Positions 14,667-20,337 of a stretch of 21,241 nucleotides of DNA are shown piece by piece. The DNA comes from a virus: positions 1 to 21,241 of the IMG/VR virus record IMGVR_UViG_3300031566_007446; one strand, given 5' to 3'. Under the pieces are notes generated by a model. The model made no database searches and had not been told where the DNA came from. It saw nothing but the letters and a program-made list of their open reading frames with translations. A program made the position numbers and the translations under genes. Within the stretch, counting starts at the first letter, position 1, and each line of letters begins with the position of its first letter.

Positions 14667-15461
14667 ATGCGGGGCTTAAACTTTTTGTTATCCTTTAGTA
14701 GGTCAGGATCTACTTTATTACATAGCCATTTGGGTACTCACCAGGATATTTTAACTGATGTTGGTGAGCCAAATTTTCTTTATCGGCTAGTGAGTGATCC
14801 ATATATTCAATATCAGTCTTATCAGAAGCAGTATAGGATGAAGCAAAAGGAAGTTCAGGATTTATATAATGCCGCTGTGAGAGAAATGGTTAATAAGTAT
14901 TATTCCACTTTAGCAGAAAGGTTAGGAAATACAGTAGTTTTATTAAAACATCCTTGGATCACTGAATATGCCCACCGCTTGGTTACTATGTTTCCCGAAT
15001 CCAAAATAATTTATTTAATCAGGCACCCGTATGACACTATTGCCTCTACCTATCATTTTACATTGATAAATGAAGTTGCAGAAAAAATGTTTAAAAATTT
15101 AGATGAAATTATGAGGTTATATGAACATGCAGTTGCTACTATGCAAGGTGCCGATGTTAGGGAACAAGAAAGAAAAGGTAATGTTAAGAGGATAAAATAT
15201 GAGGATTATATAAATAATACTCCTTCTATACTTAAGATGTTACTACGCTATTTAGATGTTTCGGCAGAAGATAACGTGGTAAAATTTATATATGATAAAG
15301 TACAGCAAAATGAGGGACATGGAGTTGGTTCCTCAATTTCCAAATCAAGAATTTTTAATCCTAGTGATAAGTGGAATACGGTGTTAAGTGAAGCACAGCG
15401 TAATCGGGTAAGGAAACGGTGTGGATGCTTTCTTGGATTATTTGGATATGGAGTGAAATAA
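14667..15461 (+). CDS. Sulfotransferase (second of two)
   Basis: The 264-residue protein has a short N-terminal PAPS loop LLSFSRSGSTLLHSHLGTH (7-25) and the 3'-phosphate motif IIYLIRHPYDTIASTYHF (Arg119, Ser127). Near the end FNPSDKWNTVLS provides the family's late xxKW segment. It matches the Sulfotransferase_3 group rather than the aryl-type sequence of the first sulfotransferase, so the two are not recent duplicates. ATG 14667 lies one base after the aminotransferase stop, with AAGGAGCAG upstream. The enzyme closes the island after the phosphonate genes; the likely acceptor is the same glycan, but that is inferred from position. Confidence 0.85.
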   Translation: MRGLNFLLSFSRSGSTLLHSHLGTHQDILTDVGEPNFLYRLVSDPYIQYQSYQKQYRMKQKEVQDLYNAAVREMVNKYYSTLAERLGNTVVLLKHPWITEYAHRLVTMFPESKIIYLIRHPYDTIASTYHFTLINEVAEKMFKNLDEIMRLYEHAVATMQGADVREQERKGNVKRIKYEDYINNTPSILKMLLRYLDVSAEDNVVKFIYDKVQQNEGHGVGSSISKSRIFNPSDKWNTVLSEAQRNRVRKRCGCFLGLFGYGVK

Positions 15462-15718
15462 TGGAAACTATTGGAAAGTTGGTCGATCAGTTAATTACCG
15501 TTAGTATGAAGCTTTATCATACAGAAGATATTGCCCATAATCCAGAAACAACAATTGAAAATGTAGGTAAAGCAAAATTAAGGATTAATGTCTTAAATAA
15601 CCAAAGAAATGGGTTAATTGAGGAAATTGATACCCTATTTGAAGATGTACTATCTGGTACTAAGAGAATTCCTAAAGTTTTTAGGCAACTTAAAGATTAT
15701 GGAGTGAAAAAAATATGA
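15461..15718 (+). CDS. Small helical protein, DUF4254-like
   Basis: The 85-residue protein is all-helical in appearance. ETIGKLVDQLITVSMKLYHT is followed by EDIAHNP, and then by AKLRINVLNNQRNGLIEEID. The pattern LVDxLxxVxxKxxHxEDI ... KxxIxxLNxQRNxLIEEID is what I remember of DUF4254, whose members are often near carbohydrate genes; this recall needs a profile search. The start is the ATG at 15461, sharing its A with the sulfotransferase stop. A longer frame to 15419 lies inside that gene and is rejected. It may be the last gene of the island. No catalytic function can be proposed. Confidence 0.65.
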   Translation: METIGKLVDQLITVSMKLYHTEDIAHNPETTIENVGKAKLRINVLNNQRNGLIEEIDTLFEDVLSGTKRIPKVFRQLKDYGVKKI

Positions 15719-15867
15719 AAAAGGTAAAGGAAACAAAGTTAAAAATTACAAGAAAAGAAGTTAAAAATACTTCTGATGTAGATATTTATGTGAGGGATGC
15801 GTATGGAAAAGAACATATTATTTTTCCTAAACAAGAAATGGTAATTTCTGTTGTAGATAGGAGCTAG
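15715..15867 (+). CDS. 50-residue small protein at the island-connector boundary
   Basis: A frame of 51 codons begins with ATG 15715, overlapping the previous TGA (ATGA), and ends at TAG 15865-15867, three bases before the next gene. The product is basic at the N-terminus (MKKVKETKLKITRKEVKN) and then beta-like (VDIYVRDAYGKEHIIFP). Overlapping start, exact tiling with neighbours and absence of any other use of these 150 bases support it as a real gene. It may be a small structural or capsid-accessory protein; I do not recognise it. Confidence 0.6.
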   Translation: MKKVKETKLKITRKEVKNTSDVDIYVRDAYGKEHIIFPKQEMVISVVDRS

Positions 15868-15870
15868 AAA

Positions 15871-16566
15871 ATGGTTGAAGCAGATTTAATTACCCAGGTA
15901 AGAAGTAAAATTGGAAAGGTTACTTCTGTTAAAGGTGAGGTTGAGGATTCGGATATACAAACTTACTATGGCTGGATATTAAAACGGTTTGGAGAATATA
16001 TCACAATACGGCAACTGAGGTATATTACAGGAGAGGCGGATACAAGGGAGTATTCCGTACCAAACACAGTTCTACGGGTGCAGGATGTTCTACCATGGGA
16101 TGCCATTGATGAATCTTCTCTATCTCCTTCTGAAATGGGGGCGACTCATAGGGCACAGAGTGGTGGAGAAGGTGAAACTTTTAATTTTCCATCTACTTAT
16201 ATCATTAAAATGCAGAGAAAGATGCGGGGCTTAAATAGGATAAGATTTGAGTTTGATCCAATTGAGCGTAAGTTACGTATTGATCCTTTTCCAACCTCTG
16301 ATGGGGATAAATATTGGTACAAATCAGTGGAGATGAGTAAGTGGACTTTGGCTGCACTACCTGAGGATATGGAGGAGATAACAGTAATTGGTACAAGTTG
16401 GAGGGCATTAGAGCAAGTATTGTTAGTAAGAAGTTCATTAGGTGGGATTATTAGAGAAGGGGGGTTTGTATCTTATCCTGCTGCGGAATTAAAGAATTAT
16501 GTAGAAACATGGAAAGAAGAATTTGAATCTTTACTAACAGTGAAAGGTATGATCTACTCTAGGTAA
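15871..16566 (+). CDS. Probable head-tail connector / adaptor (neck) protein
   Basis: The 231-residue protein begins with a helical segment of the kind seen in phage head-completion adaptors (VEADLITQVRSKIGKVTSVK, then a stretch ending DIQTYYGWILKRFGE). A beta-rich middle (REYSVPNTVLRVQDVLPWDA) follows, where the same pattern occurs in connector proteins that wrap the portal. It ends in helices (AELKNYVETWKEEFESLLTV). An AGGAGC ribosome site precedes ATG 15871. The order connector, gp10-like, terminator-like, tail tube is that of long-tailed phages, which supports the call; sequence motifs alone would not settle it. Confidence 0.6.
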   Translation: MVEADLITQVRSKIGKVTSVKGEVEDSDIQTYYGWILKRFGEYITIRQLRYITGEADTREYSVPNTVLRVQDVLPWDAIDESSLSPSEMGATHRAQSGGEGETFNFPSTYIIKMQRKMRGLNRIRFEFDPIERKLRIDPFPTSDGDKYWYKSVEMSKWTLAALPEDMEEITVIGTSWRALEQVLLVRSSLGGIIREGGFVSYPAAELKNYVETWKEEFESLLTVKGMIYSR

Positions 16567-16569
16567 ATA

Positions 16570-17100
16570 ATGGGAAAAAAGAAACTGATTAAAATTAATG
16601 CTGCTGATCCACTTAGTATGTTGGCTATTACTATAGATTATTCATTATTTACTGAGAAAATTACCGACTTAGGTAAGAAACTTGTTCCATATGCAAAAGT
16701 TATGGCTCAAAGATTTGCTGAAATTGGCTACAATATGATTAAGGCTAGAACACCACCCACAAAAACTGGAACAGATATTAGAGGATTGTGGGTGCTTGAG
16801 CAAGGTAGAACTGCTAGCAGAGAAGAATGGATTGTACGGAATACCTATAAAAATCAGGATATTATTGTATTTATGGAAGAGGGTACCAAGGCTCATATTA
16901 TAAAAGCAAAAGGAAAGTGGCCATTACATTTTTTCTTAGATAATGGAACAGAAATTTATGCTAGGAAAGTACGGCATCCGGGTACTCCGGCATATGAAAT
17001 GATTGATGGTACCAGAAGGTTCTTAGATCCTAAAATACGTTGGTATGTTGAGCAGGTGATTAAGGAAAAAAATGCAATTATGAAACAAGGGAGTGCTTAA
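16570..17100 (+). CDS. HK97 gp10-like head-tail/tail completion protein
   Basis: The 176-residue protein carries the marks of the HK97 gp10-like family. These are a helical N-terminal half (AKVMAQRFAEIGYNMIKART), a strand with an acidic residue before GT (VFMEEGTKAHIIKAKGKWPL), and the segment VRHPGTPAYEMI, the family's HPGT motif. It should sit at the head-tail joint. The gene follows the connector gene by 3 bases and its TAA overlaps the next ATG (TAATG). The first 35 residues (KKLIKINAADPLSMLAITID) are extra compared with the core of the family. Confidence 0.75.
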   Translation: MGKKKLIKINAADPLSMLAITIDYSLFTEKITDLGKKLVPYAKVMAQRFAEIGYNMIKARTPPTKTGTDIRGLWVLEQGRTASREEWIVRNTYKNQDIIVFMEEGTKAHIIKAKGKWPLHFFLDNGTEIYARKVRHPGTPAYEMIDGTRRFLDPKIRWYVEQVIKEKNAIMKQGSA

Positions 17101-17534
17101 TGGCATTATATAAAGTAACAACAAAGGAAGCGGTTATGTTGAATCTAGAAACTGCTTTAAATACAGTTACCGGGATTCAGTTTGTTGATTGGCAGCGGAT
17201 ATATAATCAAGCAATAGATAAGGATAAATATCCTGGTTGTTATCTGAACGATATTAGGGTAGATAAGACAAAAATGTTATCTGATATCACAAAAAATAAT
17301 TGGTCAATTGGGATTATTGGGTGGATTTGGGCCGATGAAACTTTAAGCGAAAATGTAGGAACAAAGTTAAATACATTTTATGAACTGATTAAGGATGCAA
17401 TTGTGTTGGATAGAAGTAGAAATTCTAATGTATATACTACTAATATTGACGCTATTATGGTTGATCCTGGTAGCCATTTTCCGCAAGGGATGTTTTCCAT
17501 GTTATTAACTATTATATTTTATTCTGTGGAGTAA
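17100..17534 (+). CDS. Tail terminator-like protein A
   Basis: The 144-residue protein has the layout of small tail-terminator proteins. An N-terminal helix (EAVMLNLETALNTVTGI) is followed by a beta strand region, then KNNWSIGIIGWIWADE, a helix (VGTKLNTFYELIKDAI), and a final strand (FSMLLTIIFYSVE). These proteins cap the tail tube before it joins the head. The next gene has the same order of elements, so the two look like diverged duplicates. The start overlaps the previous stop by one base (TAATG). Which of the two is the terminator proper is not decided by sequence. Confidence 0.55.
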   Translation: MALYKVTTKEAVMLNLETALNTVTGIQFVDWQRIYNQAIDKDKYPGCYLNDIRVDKTKMLSDITKNNWSIGIIGWIWADETLSENVGTKLNTFYELIKDAIVLDRSRNSNVYTTNIDAIMVDPGSHFPQGMFSMLLTIIFYSVE

Positions 17535-17538
17535 CTGA

Positions 17539-17961
17539 ATGAATAGAAGAGCAGTATTAAGTAATTTAAAAACAGTTCTAGAAGCTGCGGTTGGGATTAC
17601 TACGGTGGTTAGGTCATATTCTGAATATGATATTTCACAAGTTGGTTCTGCTAATCTTCCACTAATTGTAATTCCGGAACCAGGCGAAGATAATGATCCT
17701 GAATTAACTTCAATGCGGGCTATGTCAACTTTAGATACTACTATTAAGATATATTTTGTAGATTGGAATGATACTGTTCAATCTACATTTGGTACTTTAG
17801 TGAAAAATATAAGAGATCAAATTGGAAATAATTTTACATTAAATACGGCGGCTACAACCTGTAGAGTAATGAGTATTTCAAGTGTTCAGGGAGAGCTACC
17901 ATTATGGTTTTTTGAGATAGATTTACGAACAAGATATTATCTCAACCAGAAGAACACGTAG
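17539..17961 (+). CDS. Tail terminator-like protein B
   Basis: The 140-residue protein repeats the architecture of its upstream neighbour: helix (RAVLSNLKTVLEAAVGITTV), loop with LPLIVIPEPGEDND, strand TTIKIYFVDWND, helix (STFGTLVKNIRDQIGN), and a C-terminal strand (LPLWFFEIDLRTRYYLN). The fold pattern is that of phage minor tail/terminator proteins. The start ATG 17539 is 4 bases after the previous stop. A small gene and the tail tube gene follow, as in many long-tailed phages. Confidence 0.55.
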   Translation: MNRRAVLSNLKTVLEAAVGITTVVRSYSEYDISQVGSANLPLIVIPEPGEDNDPELTSMRAMSTLDTTIKIYFVDWNDTVQSTFGTLVKNIRDQIGNNFTLNTAATTCRVMSISSVQGELPLWFFEIDLRTRYYLNQKNT

Positions 17962-17971
17962 GAGAGAAAAG

Positions 17972-18187
17972 ATGGGTAGAAAGAAATTGGTTAAGGAAGG
18001 AAAAGATGGTAAACGAAGGGTTACCAAATTTTTTGTAACATATGTGGGAAACCAAAAACACATATCACTTACCGGAATAGGTAGAGTCTATATCGGTAAA
18101 GAGTTTGAGGTTACAGAGGGCCAGTACAATTCCTTAGAATTGGACTCTAACTTTAAAACTAGAAAAGGATGGACGTATATCGTCTAG
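17972..18187 (+). CDS. Small basic protein next to tail tube (71 aa)
   Basis: It has an Arg/Lys-rich head (MGRKKLVKEGKDGKRRVTKF), a beta-like core (FVTYVGNQKHISLTGIGRVY) and a C-terminal strand (GWTYIV). The ATG at 17972 follows a GGAGAG ribosome site. No family is recognised. The core resembles a small beta-barrel, which in this position could be a tail or head-tail accessory protein; I infer this from position only. Confidence 0.6.
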   Translation: MGRKKLVKEGKDGKRRVTKFFVTYVGNQKHISLTGIGRVYIGKEFEVTEGQYNSLELDSNFKTRKGWTYIV

Positions 18188-18200
18188 TTGAGGTAATAAA

Positions 18201-19367
18201 ATGAGTAACTGTGCATTAAATTTTGCGTTTGCAAATGAGGAAGAGCTTTTTCTAATTAAGGAAGATACTTGTGGTGTTTTAAAGAAACCCACTGGGTCAA
18301 ATCGGGCTTATACAGTGGGACCAGCTGAGTTCCCACAGGAACAGGAATTTTTAGATGATGAACAAATACGGGCAACTGCCAGTAGGTTTTCACCCATTAA
18401 GGGGAGAAAAATGCCCGGAGAGTGGAGTTTTAATACTTATGTAAAACCATCCGGAACTCCTGGTACCGCTCCTGAGCATGATGTTCTATTTGAATGTGCT
18501 TTAGGTACAAAAACAATTAATGTTGGAACCAGTGTTGTATATACATTGGCTGATCAATTGGACTCTTTTTCTTTATGGATTAAAAAGGGTCATACTGTGT
18601 TTGCACTTAGAGGGTGTACTGTTCAACAACCTGAATTTGGAATTGAAGGAAATGCCATAGCTGGAATTAGTTGGTCTGGTAACTTTATGAACCGGGCGTA
18701 TGCTGGAACAGTGACAGCTACGGGAACCTATTCTGGCGGAGAGGCTACTATTACTCTACCCGGCGGTGCTGCTCAAAGATATACTGAGGGTATGTATATA
18801 AATGTTGGAGCCGATACAAACACAGGCGCCGGTTATCGGATTACCGGTGTAAATTATACAAATGACACTTTGGCAATTACTCCTGTTATTGCTGGAAATC
18901 CTGGGGTTACTCCACAGATTACTCCTTGGTTACCAACTGCTTCGGCAGAGGTAGGAGAGCCAGTTCATGGCAAAAATGGAATGGTAACTATTGGTGGGGA
19001 AGATACTATTGTTTTAAGCGCAAAAGTTACGTTAAACAATAACATTAAATATTACAGTGATGAAAAGAATAATCAGTGGACTGCCGAGAGATTTGGTAGA
19101 CCGGGAAAAAGAGAAGTAGATGGTGAGGTAGAGTTATACTTCTTAAAGCCTGGGGATGCTTATTTTTATAGGGCAGAATATCAAGTTTCAAACGCTCTTG
19201 TTATTCCGGCAGGGAATGTTTCAGGGTATATTATGCAAATTAGTATTCCATATGCGGAATATAGAACTCCTACTATCTCTGGAGATGAGGAATTTGTACA
19301 GAATGTGCCATTTATTGGTAGATGTTCAGCAACGTTAAATGATGAATTAGCGATTACATTTTTGTAA
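18201..19367 (+). CDS. Major tail protein (tail tube), long non-contractile tail type
   Basis: The 388-residue protein is beta-rich and has the layout of siphovirus tail tube proteins. The strand PGEWSFNTYVKPSGTPGTAP (about 72-91) leads into HDVLFECALG (92-101) and SFSLWIKKGHTVFALRGCTV, and the C-terminal half has ITFL at the end of a final strand. A segment at about 168-252 (TVTATGTYSGGEATITLPGG and following, Gly/Thr rich) looks like an inserted beta domain, perhaps exposed on the tube surface. GAGGTAATAAA precedes ATG 18201. No contractile sheath gene is found next to it. A strong hairpin follows, as after the capsid gene. Confidence 0.78.
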   Translation: MSNCALNFAFANEEELFLIKEDTCGVLKKPTGSNRAYTVGPAEFPQEQEFLDDEQIRATASRFSPIKGRKMPGEWSFNTYVKPSGTPGTAPEHDVLFECALGTKTINVGTSVVYTLADQLDSFSLWIKKGHTVFALRGCTVQQPEFGIEGNAIAGISWSGNFMNRAYAGTVTATGTYSGGEATITLPGGAAQRYTEGMYINVGADTNTGAGYRITGVNYTNDTLAITPVIAGNPGVTPQITPWLPTASAEVGEPVHGKNGMVTIGGEDTIVLSAKVTLNNNIKYYSDEKNNQWTAERFGRPGKREVDGEVELYFLKPGDAYFYRAEYQVSNALVIPAGNVSGYIMQISIPYAEYRTPTISGDEEFVQNVPFIGRCSATLNDELAITFL

Positions 19368-19375
19368 TCTTTTAC

Positions 19376-19405
19376 TACAGGGAGTAGAGCAATCTACTCC
19401 CTGTA
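19376..19405 (+). terminator. Strong hairpin with GCAA tetraloop after the tail tube gene
   Basis: TACAGGGAGTAGA (19376-19388) pairs perfectly with TCTACTCCCTGTA (19393-19405) across a GCAA loop, which is of the stable GNRA type. The 3' side (TAACTTTACTTAGG) has no long T run, so termination would be partial at best. The outer CAGGGAG/CTCCCTG base is the same as in the hairpin at 4073-4101. Confidence 0.65.
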
Positions 19406-19429
19406 TAACTTTACTTAGGAGAAAGATTT

Positions 19430-19894
19430 ATGGACACAAAAGAATTAATTGGTGTTATCGGTAAGGCCGGTAAGGTTCAAAGAACAAATGAATTTGAATG
19501 TCCCGAGATTCCTGGATTTTGGGTTACAATTGCGTATGCTTCCAAATTTGTGGTCAACCAGATTAGAGAAGAATCAGAGGAGGTTCGTAGTAATGCAAGA
19601 ACCAAGGAAAGAGAAGTACATTATAATGAAGATAAAATCAGGGACCAATACTCTAAACGGATTATCATAGGTTGGAGGGGTTTGACAGTCGAAGCTTTAA
19701 AAGGATTGTTACCTGGCTTAGAGTCTTCCGATGCGGATAAGAATAAAAATGTTGAGTTTTCTTCGGCAATTGCTAAAGCACTAATGGACAATTCTTTAGA
19801 GTTTGAGGATTGGGTGTTTATTGTATGCCAAACTCTAAGAAACTTTAAACATGTTGTGGATAAAAAAACCGAGGAATTTGAAAATTTAGATTAG
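19430..19894 (+). CDS. Tail assembly chaperone G (zero-frame product)
   Basis: The 154-residue protein takes the place of lambda gpG, between the tail tube and tape measure genes. It starts after a good AGGAGAAAG site, has a beta-like N-terminus (FECPEIPGFWVTIAYASKF) and then helices (EEVRSNARTKEREVHYNEDK; LEFEDWVFIVCQTLRN). Ribosomes that stay in frame end at TAG 19892-19894; those that slip at 19882-19888 read on into the next frame. The chaperone keeps the tape measure protein extended while the tube polymerises on it and is not itself part of the finished tail. The assignment rests on position plus the frameshift signal. Confidence 0.8.
   Translation: MDTKELIGVIGKAGKVQRTNEFECPEIPGFWVTIAYASKFVVNQIREESEEVRSNARTKEREVHYNEDKIRDQYSKRIIIGWRGLTVEALKGLLPGLESSDADKNKNVEFSSAIAKALMDNSLEFEDWVFIVCQTLRNFKHVVDKKTEEFENLD
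19882..19888 (+). promoter_or_regulatory. Programmed -1 frameshift site A AAT TTA
   Basis: The heptamer AAATTTA is in phase with the zero frame (codons AAT 19883-19885 and TTA 19886-19888), the canonical X XXY YYZ form, and is the same heptamer as Rous sarcoma virus gag-pol. The -1 frame is closed by TGA at 19879-19881 and opens exactly at the heptamer, then stays open to 20337. Six bases downstream, TGGCGAAC (19895-19902) can pair with GTTCGCCG (19952-19959, one U-G pair), a candidate stimulating stem with a 49-base loop. Confidence 0.82.
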
Positions 19895-20337
19895 TGGCGA
19901 ACCAGTGGGCAAAAAGATCAAGGAAAAGTTGTAAAACATGTGCAGCATTGCGTTCGCCGAAATCCTATGCAAGGGGTACAAAATTGAAGATTAAGGCTCT
20001 TGAAGATTGTTCTAACTGTGAATTGATCTTGGCTCAACCTTCTCGGGCAAATGAAAATATAATTGAATTATACAGTGCCTTACCTCCGGTGTATGGTGAG
20101 TGGTCTGGTTTAAAGCAGGTTACTGCTGAAGGAATTAGATTAGTGTTTGAGTTGTTTGAAGTTGGTCAAGAAATTCAAGCAGATTACTATAATAGGATAA
20201 CCTTCTTCCACCAGGAACTGATGGAAATTAGGCAGGATTTAGATAAAAAGAAGCACGAGGCAGAAAATAGGGTGGATACAGCTAAAAAAGCTCTATCATC
20301 TGGATTACCAAAAGGATTATCAATAAAGAATGGGTAA
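19894..20337 (+). CDS. Tail assembly chaperone T region, made as G-T frameshift fusion
   Basis: This frame is -1 to the upstream chaperone gene. A GTG at 19894 overlaps the TAG of G, but it has no well-placed ribosome site (GAGGAA is 17 bases away), while every other well-supported start in the window is ATG. Slippage at 19882-19888 would give a 302-residue G-T protein, which joins at ...FENL/RLVANQW. The T part starts basic (AKRSRKSCKTCAALRSPKSY), has two CxxC pairs (CKTC, CSNC) spaced for a zinc-binding knuckle, and ends in a long helix (ELMEIRQDLDKKKHEAENRV). In lambda the T part binds the tape measure protein. Confidence 0.78.
   Translation: MANQWAKRSRKSCKTCAALRSPKSYARGTKLKIKALEDCSNCELILAQPSRANENIIELYSALPPVYGEWSGLKQVTAEGIRLVFELFEVGQEIQADYYNRITFFHQELMEIRQDLDKKKHEAENRVDTAKKALSSGLPKGLSIKNG

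Noticed and set aside
4132-15461. DNA hypermodification cassette
   Set aside because: No nucleotide-synthesis genes (thymidylate synthase-like, base kinase, deoxynucleotide hydrolase) are present, and PAPS sulfotransferases and GT9 proteins point to glycan work. Not excluded by sequence.
19862-19868. Run of seven A as frameshift site for the tail chaperone
   Set aside because: Out of phase for a -1 slip (the P-site codon would become TAA), and the -1 frame would meet TGA at 19879. AAATTTA at 19882 fits instead.
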